64,000 nt of DNA, taken from Streptomyces cynarae (GTDB lineage Bacteria > Actinomycetota > Actinomycetes > Streptomycetales > Streptomycetaceae). Below the pieces are notes generated by a model. That model did no database searches, was not told the DNA's origin, and saw only the letters and a list, made by a program, of their open reading frames with translations. A program made the translations under genes and the position numbers. Below, piece after piece: positions 35,730 to 47,900 of the stretch; the first letter of the stretch is position 1, and the number at the start of each line of letters is the position of its first letter. The stretch is taken from the NCBI RefSeq assembly GCF_025642135.1, contig NZ_CP106793.1, positions 6,602,001 through 6,666,000 on the forward strand, in the 5' to 3' direction.

Positions 35730-36122
35730 TCAGCAGTCGCGGAACTCCGGTGACTGGTTGAGGATCTGCGAGCGCAGGGAGGTGAAGCGGGTGTGCGTTT
35801 CGCCGCCGCGCGCCTCGGGAGGGAAGGCGGCCACGCGGTGGCAGTTCTGGAAGGCGAGGGCGATGCCGAAGTGGCGTTCCAGGCTGCCCCGGATCGCGTC
35901 GCTGGACAGAGCACGCAGCAGCTGGCCGCGCTCCTTCTCGGAGGGCGGCGGGGTCTGGTTGTCGGCGAACTCTGCCGTGCCGGAGCGCAGTTCGTCCGCC
36001 AGGCGGGCGATGAGGTCGTAGGCGTACGGCAGGGACGTACGGACCGTTTCCACGAAGTCCTGCTCCCGCACCTCGCCGTTCTCGGCTTCGGCGAGCAGCT
36101 GCGGGGAGACGTCGAGTGACAT
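35730..36122 (-). CDS. Conserved hypothetical partner of a P-loop ATPase
   Basis: Soluble protein of 130 residues beginning [18 protein letters not shown], a helical N-terminus, followed by [20 protein letters not shown] and [12 protein letters not shown], and ending exactly in SPEFRDC. The Cys-His pair (NCH) and the terminal Cys could bind a metal; that is inference. I recall this family only in Streptomyces-like genomes, paired with the ATPase that lies 51 bases upstream here. The ATG at 36122 has an AGGA-type site about 9 bases before it. Confidence 0.65.
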   Translation of the reverse strand: MSLDVSPQLLAEAENGEVREQDFVETVRTSLPYAYDLIARLADELRSGTAEFADNQTPPPSEKERGQLLRALSSDAIRGSLERHFGIALAFQNCHRVAAFPPEARGGETHTRFTSLRSQILNQSPEFRDC

Positions 36123-36173
36123 GAAGGGGTGTCCTGTTCTGTTTCTGTGGTTCGGTGCTTGAGGGGGTGTGGG

Positions 36174-37133
36174 TCAGGCGAGGGCGGCCAGGGCTGTAGG
36201 GCCGTGCTGGAACTCCGGATCGACCTGGGCGGCGAGGTCCTGGCCGGTGACCTCATCGGCCCAGGCGGCGGCGTTGCGCAGGTGGAAGTACACGGCGTGC
36301 TTCTGGAAGGCCGCCCAGTCCTTGGGGCGGGCGTCCACAGCCGCGCGCAGCCGGTCCAGGGTGCGGGTGTTGTGCAGCTCCAGCTCGCCGTGGCTGCGGC
36401 CCTGTTCCTGGGCACGTACGTAGGAGGACTGCTCGCAGTGGGCGAGCAGGTCCTCGCCGACGTGCTCCTTGAGGAAGAGCAGGTCGTCCTCGCCGGTGAC
36501 CTTGTTGCCCACGACGGCGACCGGGATGCCGAACTCGGCCGCGTGGTCGCGGTACTGGCGATACACCGAGACGCTCTTGCGGGTCGGTTCCACGACCAGG
36601 AACGTCACGTCGAAACGGGTGAACAGGCCAGAAGCGAAAGCGTCGGCGCCGGCGGTCATGTCGACGACGACGTACTCGCCGGGGCCGTCGACGAGGTGGT
36701 TGAGGTAGAGCTCGACCGCGCCCAGTTTGGAGTGGTAGCAGGCCACGCCGAGATCGCTCTCGTCGAAGGCGCCGGTCACCATGAGCGGGACGCCTGCGAC
36801 CTCCTGGACGTGGTGGCTGTGGATCTCGTCGTCGCCGAGCAGCCGCAGCAGCCGGGAGCCGCGTCCGGGCGGCGTCGTCTTCACCATCGCCTCGCGGGAC
36901 GGGATCCGCGGGTTCGTACCCCGCAGGTACTCCTTGATCTCGCCCGTGCGCGCGCTGAGCGGCGGCGCGGCGAAGACCTCGTCCTCGTCGAGGCCGAGAG
37001 TGTGGGCCAGGTGCTGGTTGATGTCGCCGTCGACCGCGACGACCGGCGCACCCGAGTGCGCCAGGTGACGGGAGAAGAGGGCCGACAGGGTCGTCTTGCC
37101 GCTGCCGCCCTTGCCGACGAAGGCAACGCGCAT
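36174..37133 (-). CDS. CooC/MinD-like P-loop ATPase
   Basis: SIMIBI-class ATPase of 319 residues. It opens with the deviant Walker [21 protein letters not shown] and the switch I region [12 protein letters not shown]. Later come [17 protein letters not shown] (switch II), [15 protein letters not shown] and [11 protein letters not shown], the base-specificity region. This layout matches CooC and other metal-insertion or maturation ATPases as well as ParA/MinD proteins. No ParB or DNA partner is nearby. AGGAG lies 10 bases before the ATG at 37133, and a Zur-box-like sequence sits directly before that. It is transcribed with the 130-residue gene downstream. Confidence 0.78.
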   Translation of the reverse strand: MRVAFVGKGGSGKTTLSALFSRHLAHSGAPVVAVDGDINQHLAHTLGLDEDEVFAAPPLSARTGEIKEYLRGTNPRIPSREAMVKTTPPGRGSRLLRLLGDDEIHSHHVQEVAGVPLMVTGAFDESDLGVACYHSKLGAVELYLNHLVDGPGEYVVVDMTAGADAFASGLFTRFDVTFLVVEPTRKSVSVYRQYRDHAAEFGIPVAVVGNKVTGEDDLLFLKEHVGEDLLAHCEQSSYVRAQEQGRSHGELELHNTRTLDRLRAAVDARPKDWAAFQKHAVYFHLRNAAAWADEVTGQDLAAQVDPEFQHGPTALAALA

Positions 37134-37839
37134 GGCTTCAGCCGCTCCTATTGAAAATGGATGTCATGCGCATAGGCTGGTGGTGCGGCGAGGCGGTGTC
37201 AAATCGCTCGCGTCTCAACTGGGGGTCTCATCGAGGGAGTTGAGTCACCCCGTGGCGCAGACGGGGGATTTCTTTGACCCATACGGAGGAAGCGGAAGAT
37301 GAGCGATGCCGCAGGCGGCCGTCACGACCGCACCACGTGCACGGGTGCGGCGCCGCGCGGTTGGCGGTGGCACTGAGGTGTTGCGACGACTCCTGGGAAA
37401 CCGAGCCCGCGGGGCCTTCAGTTCGCCGGACGGCGGCAAGGATCAGCCGCGGCACGGTCGGCGGGAGGTCGACGTCGAGGAGGGAACCGGTGGCCGAACT
37501 GCCGATGAGGCCGATCAGGCCGGATGCGGAGGACAGTGTGCCGGTGGAGGTGCGGGGCGAGGCGCGTCGGCGGATCCGGCCGAGGCGTATGGCGCCGCAC
37601 GGGCCGGAAAGCCGCTCCCTTCCCGGAAGGTGATCGTCATCTCACCCGGCACCCGCCGGACTCCGGCCGGCCCCGCACGTCTCTTCCGTCATGCCTGGCA
37701 GGGGGTGCACAGCCCGTTGAGGCGCAGGCTTCGCGGGCGGAAGGCGGTCGCCCGGACCGGAGAGGTCCCACACATGCCGCCGCACCCTGTCCGGACCCGC
37801 TTCGTCACTGGTCAGGCAGGATGCGGCGGCACCCGTCGA
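37134..37839. other. 706-base gap without a supported gene
   Basis: Apart from the possible Zur box at 37152, no gene is supported. A 47-codon frame from GTG 37490 to 37633 on the plus strand has a GAGGAGGGA site but no recognisable family. A minus-strand frame (37455-37228) contains HPCTWCGRDG, which recalls a zinc-ribbon start but goes nowhere. The stretch may be the remains of deleted genes. Confidence 0.5.
37152..37166 (-). promoter_or_regulatory. Possible Zur box upstream of the ATPase gene
   Basis: The plus-strand sequence TGAAAATGGATGTCA matches the Streptomyces Zur-box pattern (TGAAAAT-n-ATTTTCA, from memory) perfectly in one half and at four of seven positions in the other. It lies just upstream of the AGGAG ribosome site of the ATPase gene, where repressor binding would block expression. 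Confidence 0.35.
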
Positions 37840-39369
37840 TCAGATGTCCCGGAAGATCTCGATCTGCGCCCCCACCGAGTTCAGCCGCTCGGCCAGGTCC
37901 TCGTAGCCGCGGTTGATGACGTACACGTTGCGCAGCACGGACGTGCCCTCGGCCGCCATCATCGCCAGCAGGACGACCACGGCGGGGCGCAGCGCGGGCG
38001 GGCACATCATCTCGGCGGCGCGCCAGCGGGTCGGGCCCTCGACCAGCACCCGGTGCGGGTCGAGCAACTGCAGGCGCCCGCCCAGGCGGTTGAGGTCGGT
38101 CAGGTAGATGGCCCGGTTGTCGTAGACCCAGTCGTGGATCAGCGTCTTGCCCTGCGCGGAGGCCGCGATGGCCGCGAAGAACGGGACGTTGTCGATGTTC
38201 AGGCCGGGGAACGGCATCGGGTGGATCTTGTCGATCGGCGCCTCCAGTTTGGAGGGCCGGACGGTGAGGTCCACCAGTCGGGTGCGGCCGTTGTCGGCGG
38301 AGTACTCGGGGCTCCGGTCGTGGTCGAGGCCCATCTCCTCCAGGACCGCGAGTTCGATCTCCAGGAACTCGATCGGCACTCGGCGCACCGTCAGTTCGGA
38401 CTCGGTGACCACCGCGGCGGCCAGCAGGCTCATCGCCTCGACCGGGTCCTCGGAGGGCGAGTAGTCGACGTCGACGTCGATGTTCGGCACGCCGTGGACG
38501 GTGAGTGTGGTGGTGCCGATGCCTTCGACCTCGACGCCGAGCGCCTCGAGGAAGAAGCACAGGTCCTGGACCATGTAGTTGGAGGAGGCGTTGCGTATGA
38601 CCGTGACGCCGTTGTGCCGCGCGGCGGCCAGCAGGGCGTTCTCGGTCACGGTGTCGCCGCGCTCGGTCAGGACGATCGCCCGGCCGGGGGAGACGGACCG
38701 GTCCACCACCGCGTGGTACAGCCCCTCCGTGGCGGTGACCTCGAGCCCGAAGCGGCGCAGCGCGATCATGTGCGGCTCGATGGTGCGCGTCCCGAGGTCG
38801 CAGCCGCCCGCGTACGGCAGCTTGAAGCGGTCGAGGCGGTGCAGCAGCGGACCGAGGAACATGATGATGGACCGCGTACGGCGGGCGGCCTCGGCGTCGA
38901 TGGCGTCCAGGTCGAGGTCCGCGGGCGGGACGATCTCCAGATCGACCCCCTCGTTGATCCACCGGGTCCGCACACCGATCGAGGTGAGCACCTCCAGCAG
39001 GCGGTACACCTCCTCGATGCGGGCGACGCGCCGCAGCACCGTGCGCCCCTTGTTGAGCAGCGAGGCGCACAGCAGCGCCACGCAGGCGTTCTTGCTCGTC
39101 TTGACGTCGATCGCGCCGGAGAGCCGGCGGCCGCCGACCACGCGCAGATGCATGGGGCCCGCGTAGCCCAGGGACACGATCTCGCTGTCCAGGGCGTCCC
39201 CGATGCGGGCGATCATCTCAAGGCTGAGGTTCTGGTTCCCCCGCTCGATGCGGTTGACGGCGCTCTGACTGGTACCGAGTGCCTCGGCGAGCTGCGCCTG
39301 GGTCAGGCCACGGTGCTGGCGTGCGACACGGATGAGCTTGCCGATGCGTACGAGGTAGTCGTCTGACAT
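37840..39369 (-). CDS. murA2: HTH-MurA fusion: UDP-GlcNAc 1-carboxyvinyltransferase paralogue
   Basis: Protein of 509 residues. Residues 1-65 are an XRE/lambda-type DNA-binding domain (HRGLTQAQLAEALGTSQSAV, then RIERG). The remainder, from about residue 73, is an EPSP-synthase-fold MurA, which transfers enolpyruvate to UDP-GlcNAc at the first committed step of peptidoglycan synthesis. The catalytic Lys-Asn pair (TSKNAC) and the loop Cys in AGGCDLGTRTIEPH are kept, so the enzyme may be active. I recall a matching gene next to aconitase in S. coelicolor (SCO5998). The ATG at 39369 is 28 bases upstream-flanked by a palindrome (39382-39397) that may be its own operator. Confidence 0.92.
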   Translation of the reverse strand: MSDDYLVRIGKLIRVARQHRGLTQAQLAEALGTSQSAVNRIERGNQNLSLEMIARIGDALDSEIVSLGYAGPMHLRVVGGRRLSGAIDVKTSKNACVALLCASLLNKGRTVLRRVARIEEVYRLLEVLTSIGVRTRWINEGVDLEIVPPADLDLDAIDAEAARRTRSIIMFLGPLLHRLDRFKLPYAGGCDLGTRTIEPHMIALRRFGLEVTATEGLYHAVVDRSVSPGRAIVLTERGDTVTENALLAAARHNGVTVIRNASSNYMVQDLCFFLEALGVEVEGIGTTTLTVHGVPNIDVDVDYSPSEDPVEAMSLLAAAVVTESELTVRRVPIEFLEIELAVLEEMGLDHDRSPEYSADNGRTRLVDLTVRPSKLEAPIDKIHPMPFPGLNIDNVPFFAAIAASAQGKTLIHDWVYDNRAIYLTDLNRLGGRLQLLDPHRVLVEGPTRWRAAEMMCPPALRPAVVVLLAMMAAEGTSVLRNVYVINRGYEDLAERLNSVGAQIEIFRDI

Positions 39370-39381
39370 GAGACTGAGGCT

Positions 39382-39397
39382 ATCTCAGATATGAGAT
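39382..39397. promoter_or_regulatory. Palindrome at the murA2 start
   Basis: ATCTCA-GATA-TGAGAT is a perfect 6+4+6 inverted repeat ending 13 bases upstream of the murA2 ATG on the minus strand. No Shine-Dalgarno is visible between it and the start. It shares the TATCTC half-site with the palindrome in the aconitase promoter. Confidence 0.5.
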
Positions 39398-39511
39398 GCG
39401 GCATCTTGTGGGGTCCATTCGAGTGAAGTGAACCGAGTGATGCCTGGTGGCAGGCGTGTGTCGCGGCGGTCTCCGGCCGCGCATGACCTACCCGGCCCCA
39501 TGTACTAGAGT

Positions 39512-39529
39512 TATCTCGACATCGAGATA
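39512..39529. promoter_or_regulatory. 18-base palindrome in the aconitase promoter
   Basis: TATCTCGA-CA-TCGAGATA is a perfect 8+2+8 inverted repeat about 130 bases before the aconitase start, in the divergent gap with murA2. It is a strong candidate operator; the regulator is unknown. Confidence 0.6.
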
Positions 39530-39570
39530 TCTGCCGAGGCGTACCGCAGTAGCCGCTCTGGTAAGGGTGA

Positions 39571-42376
<2,806 letters not shown>

Positions 42377-42395
42377 GCGATCCGGCACGGCAGTC

Positions 42396-42428
42396 GAGGG
42401 CCGCACCCCCGCCGGGGGTGCGGCCCTC
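42396..42428 (+). terminator. Terminator of acnA
   Basis: A perfect 15-base GC-rich stem (GAGGGCCGCACCCCC / GGGGGTGCGGCCCTC) with a 3-base loop lies 20 bases after the aconitase stop. Confidence 0.85.
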
Positions 42429-42518
42429 CGCCGTCTTCGGACCGCCGCCCGCACGGGACATCGCCGGTGCTCAGTGCGGACACAGGGTTTCCTCAGCGGA
42501 CCGGGACAGGATTGCGAC

Positions 42519-42629
42519 ATGTCTGGCACCACTGTTTCCCCCGGCGGCCCGGTCCGTGTGCTGATCGTCGACGACGGGCCCGGACCCGTTGCGCCGCCGT
42601 CCGTCGCCGCCGCCGAGGCGCGGAGATGA
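42519..42629 (+). pseudogene. Response regulator reduced to a 36-codon remnant
   Basis: The reading frame starts with ATG, reads the receiver-domain start PVRVLIVDD (first beta strand plus the acidic pair), then jumps to GPGPVAPPSVAAAEARR and stops. The stop overlaps the histidine kinase start by ATGA exactly as in an intact operon. The rest of the receiver and the whole DNA-binding domain (normally about 200 more residues) are absent. This looks like a clean internal deletion that kept both ends. Confidence 0.75.
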
Positions 42630-44221
42630 GGGCCGGGCTGCCGAGGCGGCCGGTGGGGCGATCGCTGCGCGCGCGGCTGCTCCTGTTCACCGGCGCGGTT
42701 CTGGTCGTGGTCTGCGCGGCCATGGCACTCACCTCCGTCTACGCCCAGCGCACCTATCTGCTCGGCGACCTCGACCGACGCGTCGGCGACGCCGCGCAGC
42801 GCAGCCGCGCCGAGGCGACCCTCCTTCCGGACCGCGATACCGATCTCGCCTTCCTCGGGGAGCGCGGACAGCCCGCCGGTCTGCTCGCCGCCCGGCTCGA
42901 CGAGCAGGGGAGGATCACCGTGGCCGAGGTCGTCACCCGGGGCGCGGCGCCGCGGCCCCTCAGCGACGCCCAGCGTGCCGCCCTGGACGGCGTCAGGCCC
43001 GACGGCTCGATGCACACCCGGACCGTTCCGGGTCTCGGCACCTACCGGGTCACCGTTCTCGACGGCGACGGGGTCCGTGTCCTCACCGGGCTCCCGATGG
43101 ACGACGTCCGGGACCTGATCGGGGACCTGGTCGTGGTGGAGGTCGTCGTGGCGGCCGTCGGACTCACCGCAGCGGGCGGTGTCTGTGCGGTGGTGATACG
43201 GCGCCAGCTGCGCCCGCTCGGCCGGGTCGCCGCCACCGCCGTGGAGGTCTCCCGAGCTCCGCTGGGCCAGGGTGAGGTCACCCGCCTCACCCGCGTGTCC
43301 GAACGCGACACCGACCCCGGCACCGAGGCCGGACAGGTCGGCGCCGCGCTGAACCGCATGATCGAGCAGGTCGAGTCCTCGCTCGTCGAACACCGGCGCA
43401 GCGAGGAGCGGGCGCGCCGCAGCGAGGAACGCATGCGCCGCTTCCTCGCCGACGCCGGCCACGAACTGCGGACGCCGCTCGCCTCCATCGCCGGCTACGC
43501 GGAACTCATGAACCGGGGCATGGGCCCGATCGAGCCGGAACTGGTCTGGCGTCGCGTCACCGCCGAGTCGGCCCGTATGACGCGCCTGGTGGAGGACCTT
43601 CTGCTGCTCGCCCGGCTCGACGAGGGCCGTCCCCTGCACTGCGCCGAGGTGGACCTCGCGTCCCTGGTCGCCGAGGCGGTGTGGGAGGCGCGCGCGGCGG
43701 GCGGCGACCACGACTGGCAGCTCGCCCTGCATCTCGACAGCCCTGCGTCGGTCGTCGGGGACGAGGAACGGCTGCGCCAGGCGGTGGCGCATCTCCTGGC
43801 CAACGCCCGCGACCACACACCGGCCGGCACCACCGTCGCCGCGTCCGTCGAGGCGAGCGGCGAGCGGTGCGTGATCCGTGTACGGGACGACGGGCCCGGC
43901 ATCCCGCCCGCACTGCTGCCGACGGTGTTCGAACGCTTCACCCGCGCCGACGCCTCCCGCTCCCGCAGGCACGGTACAGCGGGCGGTTCGGGTCTCGGCC
44001 TCGCGATCGCCGCGGCGATCACGGCGGCCCACGGCGGCGGCCTCCGGGCGGAGAGCGTTCCGGGCCGTACGGAGTTCACGATCGAACTGCCCGCGGCGGA
44101 GCCGTCGTCGGCGGGAAGCCCTAGATCCACCCTGCCGCCTGCGCCACCGCGAACGGCGCAGGCACCAGGGTCGTCATGCCGAGCCACAGGTGCAGCGGTC
44201 GGCCCTCCTGCCACGGCATGA
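42626..44221 (+). CDS. Sensor histidine kinase
   Basis: Membrane sensor kinase of 531 residues. TM1 lies at about residues 17-38 and an extracytoplasmic domain at about 39-155. TM2 (VVVEVVVAAVGLTAAGGVCAVVI) and a HAMP domain follow, then the H box FLADAGHELRTPLAS with His at about residue 278. The N box HLLANARDHTPAG, G1 VRDDGPGIP and G2 GGSGLGLAIA complete an intact kinase. Its response regulator gene is deleted. The last 35 or so residues are low-complexity and overlap the convergent gene by 101 bases, so the true stop may once have been earlier. Confidence 0.9.
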   Translation: MRAGLPRRPVGRSLRARLLLFTGAVLVVVCAAMALTSVYAQRTYLLGDLDRRVGDAAQRSRAEATLLPDRDTDLAFLGERGQPAGLLAARLDEQGRITVAEVVTRGAAPRPLSDAQRAALDGVRPDGSMHTRTVPGLGTYRVTVLDGDGVRVLTGLPMDDVRDLIGDLVVVEVVVAAVGLTAAGGVCAVVIRRQLRPLGRVAATAVEVSRAPLGQGEVTRLTRVSERDTDPGTEAGQVGAALNRMIEQVESSLVEHRRSEERARRSEERMRRFLADAGHELRTPLASIAGYAELMNRGMGPIEPELVWRRVTAESARMTRLVEDLLLLARLDEGRPLHCAEVDLASLVAEAVWEARAAGGDHDWQLALHLDSPASVVGDEERLRQAVAHLLANARDHTPAGTTVAASVEASGERCVIRVRDDGPGIPPALLPTVFERFTRADASRSRRHGTAGGSGLGLAIAAAITAAHGGGLRAESVPGRTEFTIELPAAEPSSAGSPRSTLPPAPPRTAQAPGSSCRATGAAVGPPATA

Positions 44222-44486
44222 GGACGTCCACCACCAGCACCATCCCTAGGATGAAACCACCGCCCAGCACCGCGCCGAGCGTCATACCGACGGTCTGGTC
44301 CGGTGACGTGCCGCCGCAGCCGAAGCCGGTGACGCAGTGGAGCAGCGCATACCTGTTCAGCAGCCACCGGACGCACACACCGGGAACGATCGCCAGCATG
44401 CCGATCAGGAGGTTCGCCACCGCGGCCGCCCACCAGGAGCCGGCGGTGGCCTTCTCGCGGCCACCGTCCGCACCGGAACCGTGCAC
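44121..44486 (-). CDS. Small membrane protein
   Basis: Protein of 121 residues with three to four hydrophobic segments (WWAAAVANLLIGMLAIVPGV, VGMTLGAVLGGGFILGMVLVV, LGMTTLVPAPFAVA) and a short polar N-terminus. Two Cys in HCVTGFGCGG lie in the first extracytoplasmic loop. No family is recognised. GGAGAAGGA lies 6 bases before the GTG at 44486, which decides the start; an upstream GTG at 44534 is possible. It converges with, and overlaps, the kinase gene. Confidence 0.55.
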   Translation of the reverse strand: MHGSGADGGREKATAGSWWAAAVANLLIGMLAIVPGVCVRWLLNRYALLHCVTGFGCGGTSPDQTVGMTLGAVLGGGFILGMVLVVDVLMPWQEGRPLHLWLGMTTLVPAPFAVAQAAGWI

Positions 44487-44630
44487 AACCCGTCCTTCTC
44501 CCCGGTCATCGCGTTCGTACAGGTAGATGACCACGAGAGCACTCGGGTTGCCCCGTGCGCGCCCCGGAGCGGTGAACACCGCCCCCACGAGTGACGGTTG
44601 GGGGCCGGCGGGGGATTCCGGGCCTCTGGG

Positions 44631-44666
44631 CGGACCGGGTGGCCGCTGTGCGTGCCACCCGGTCCG
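44631..44666. terminator. Strong hairpin in the gap between the membrane-protein and GH92 genes
   Basis: A perfect 13-base stem (CGGACCGGGTGGC / GCCACCCGGTCCG) with a 10-base loop. No gene ends close by, so it may be a leader or a relic terminator. The surrounding 438-base gap (44487-44924) holds this hairpin, a palindromic operator and the GH92 terminator, but no supported gene. Confidence 0.45.
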
Positions 44667-44733
44667 CGAGCCGGCCCGGCCCGGGGGGAGTAGGCCGGAC
44701 CGGGGTCTGATGGCTTGTGACGACCGGCGAAGC

Positions 44734-44745
44734 GACAACGTTGTC
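44734..44745. promoter_or_regulatory. LacI-type palindrome downstream of the GH92 gene
   Basis: GACAACGTTGTC, a perfect 12-base palindrome, identical to the copy upstream of the GH92 gene at 48762. Confidence 0.55.
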
Positions 44746-44878
44746 GAATGGTCTGTACATGACTGTACCTCGGCAGGAGACAACGATGTCAAGCGTCCCC
44801 CAAGGGGTTCACTCTTTAAGGGGACACGCCTGCACGTGTTCACCCTCGCCAACGGCTGATCACCGCTGTTCGGCACGA

Positions 44879-44906
44879 AGGGGCGGGCCCCGGCGGGTCC
44901 GCCCCT
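44879..44906 (-). terminator. Terminator of the GH92 gene
   Basis: A stem of 12 bases with one G-T pair (AGGGGCGGGCCC / GGGTCCGCCCCT) and a CGGC loop lies 19 bases after the GH92 stop. Confidence 0.7.
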
Positions 44907-44924
44907 CCTCCGTGCCGGCGTGCG

Positions 44925-47900
44925 TCAGGCCAGCAGCTCCACCTCCGCCAGCGTCGACTCCGTCGTGAAGGTCAGGCGGTAGTGCGCGTACGTGCCCGGG
45001 TGCGGGACGGAGAACGCCCGCGTCTGCCGGTCCCAGGTGAAGGACTCGCTGGACCGCTGGTCCAGGGTCGTCCACTGCGTGCCGTCCTCGGACGCTTCGA
45101 GCGTCCAGCCCGTGGGGGCCTTGGTGTGGTCCGCCGGGGAAGTCAGCGTGTACTGCACCGCCTTGGTGCCTCCCGCGACCGGCAGGTCCACGCTCGTCAC
45201 GGCCGCCTCCGTCGCCGAGGTGTCGTCGAAGAGCGGACCGTCACCCTTGAGCACGTCCGCCCGCGGCGAGGCCACCTTGTCGTCCCGTGTGATGGACACC
45301 GGTGCCGCGTTCTTCCCCGTGCCCCAGGCCGACGGCCGCGGACCCATGTCGAACTCCAGCACACCGCCCCGGGAGAGCAGCGCGTGCGGCAGCGCTGTCG
45401 ACGTCCACTCCTTGCCGTCGACCCTCAAGCCCTGGACGTAGATGTTCCGCGCATTGTTCCTGGGGGCCTTGACGACCAGGTCCTTGCCGTTCTCCAGGTG
45501 CACGGTCGCCTTGGTGAACAGCGGGGATCCGATGGCGTACTCGCCGCTGCCCATCACCAGAGGGTAGAAGCCCAGCGCCGAGAAGACGTACCAGCCGGAC
45601 TGCTCGCCGTTGTCCTCGTCGCCGTGGTAGCCCTGCCCGATCTCGCTGCCGGTGTAGAGGCGGGAGAGCACCTCGCGGACCTTCGCCTGTGCCTTCCAGG
45701 GCTGACCCGCCGCGTCGTACATGTAGGTCACGTGGTGCGCGGGCTGGTTGGAGTGCCCGTACATGCCCATCCGGACGTCACGGGCCTCCGTCATCTCGTG
45801 GATGACGCTGCCGTAGGAGCCCACGAACTGAGGTGAGGCCGTCTCCGGTGTCGCGAAGTACTCGTCCAGCTTGTCGGCCAGCTTCGCCCGGCCGCCGTAC
45901 AGGTTGGCAAGGCCCCGGCTGTCCTGCGGGACCGTGAAGGCGAAGCCCCAGCCGTTGGTCTCCGTGTAGTCGTTGCCCCACACGCGCGGGTCGTACTTCG
46001 ACGGGTCCAGCCGCCAACCGCCCTGCGCGTCGCGGCCCTGGAAGAAGCCCACCCGCGAGTCGAAGAGGTCGACGTAGTCCCGGGCGCGGTTGAGGAAGTA
46101 GGTCGACTCCTCCTTGTAGCGCTGTTCGCCGGTCTTCTTGTACAGCGCCTGGCCCATCCTGGCGATGCCGTAGTCGTTGATGTAACCGTCCATCGCCCAC
46201 GACAGGCCCTCGCGGGTGGCGGTGCTGGTGTAGCCGAGGAAGGGTGAGGTGGCCATGCCCTTGCGGCCCACGCCGGACGACGGCGGAAGGACCGTCGCGT
46301 TCTTCACCGCCGCGTCGTAGGCGGCCTCGGCGTCGAACTTCACGCCCTTCACATAGGCGTCCGCGAACGCCACGTCCGACGAGGTGCCCGTCATCAGGTC
46401 CGCGTAGCCGGGGGAGGACCAGCGGGAGGTCCAACCGCCGTCCTTGTACTGCTGCACGAAGCCGTCGACCAGCTCGCCCGCCTGAGCGGGTGTCAGGAAG
46501 GAGTATGCGGGCCAGGTCGTCCGGTAGGTGTCCCAGAAGCCGTTGTTGACATACACCTTGCCGTCGACGATCTTCGCCCCGGTGTGCGTGGCCGTGTCCG
46601 GGCCCGTCATCGGGGAGAACGGGGACGCGTACCGGTAGGCCGAGTCCACCTTCTCGAAGCCCGAGTTGGGGTAGAGGTACAGCCGGTACATCGACGAGTA
46701 CAGCGTCGTGAGCTGGTCGGAGCTCGCGCCCTCGACCTCGATGGTGCCGAGCAGCTTGTCCCACGTCCCCTGGGCGCGTGCCCTGACGTCGTCGAACGAG
46801 GTGCCGTCCGGGATCTCCTGGCGCAGATTGTCCTTCGCCTGGTCGATGCTGATGAGGGAGGTGGCGAGGCGGAGCGTCACCGTGTGGTCGGCGCCCGGCT
46901 TGAAGCGCAGGTAGCCCTTCACGCCCGAGGCGGCCCCGTCCGTCACCGGCGCGTCGAACACGCCGTACACGAACAGGCGCGTCGCGCCCGTCGACAGCCC
47001 GGACTTCACGTCCGAGTAGCCGGTCACGACGCCGCCCGCCTTGTCGAGGGTGAGCCCCGCCTGCTCGGTCACATTGTCGAAGATCACGCTCGCGTCGTCG
47101 CCCGGGTAGGTGAACCGCAGCACCGCCGCGTGGTCCGTCGGCGTCATCTCCGCCTTGAGGCCGCCCTCGAAGGTCACGCCGTAGTAGTAGGGACGTGCGA
47201 TCTCGTTCTCGTGCCGGAACGGCAGCGCCCGCGCGGTACGCCCGGTGTCCGGAGTGCCGGACGCGGCCGACGGCATCACCTGGAACGTCTGCCGGTCACC
47301 CATCCACGGGCTCGGCTCATGGCTCGCGCTGAACGCCTGGATCGTGGGCAGGTTGTCGGAGTTGTTGGCCCGGGCGTAGTCGTACAACCAGCTCAGCGAG
47401 CCGGCGTTGGTCACCGGCGTCCAGAAGTTGAAGCCGTGCGGCAGGGCGGTCGCCGGGAAGTCGTTGCCCCGGGAGAAGGAGCCGCTGGAGTTGGTACCGC
47501 GGGTGGTCACCGCGTAGTCGGACAGGTGGGACCTGGGCTTGTCCGGCGGTACCGGCTTCAGCACGAGGTCGTCCAGCCAGCCCCGGAACTTGGCCGGCCC
47601 CTTCGGCGAGTCGTACGCCACCAGGACCCGGTCCACGGTCTTGCCGGCCGCCACCGACCCGATCCGCGCGACCACGTTGTTCCACTGGTTGACGTACAGC
47701 ACCTTGGCCGCGCCCTGTCCCGCGGGACTCAGCGGGAAGCCGTGCTGGTCGAGCGCGCCGAGGTCGCTGAGGTGGGTGCCGTCGGTGAAGGCCAGGTCGA
47801 CCGAGACGTTGGTGGCGTCGTAGTCCCGGTCGCCGTCCGCCATCGCCGGGAAGATCCGGTACGACAACTGTGTGTCCCGCTCGACGCGTACGTTCACGTC

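Noticed and set aside
36174..37133. Chromosome or plasmid partition (ParA) function
   Set aside because: No ParB gene, no parS-like repeats and no plasmid genes nearby; the metal-type context fits CooC-like roles better.
37228..37455. Minus-strand frame with HPCTWCGRDG, resembling a zinc ribbon
   Set aside because: Only one CxxC, and no further ribbon residues or ribosome site follow. Probably chance or a short relic.
37490..37633. 47-codon plus-strand frame with a good GAGGAGG site
   Set aside because: No recognisable family, basic low-complexity end, and it sits in a gap that looks like deleted sequence. Not supported as a gene.
44717..44968. Plus-strand frame starting near the LacI-type palindrome
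   Set aside because: Low-complexity product, overlaps the GH92 terminator and the end of the GH92 gene, no family.
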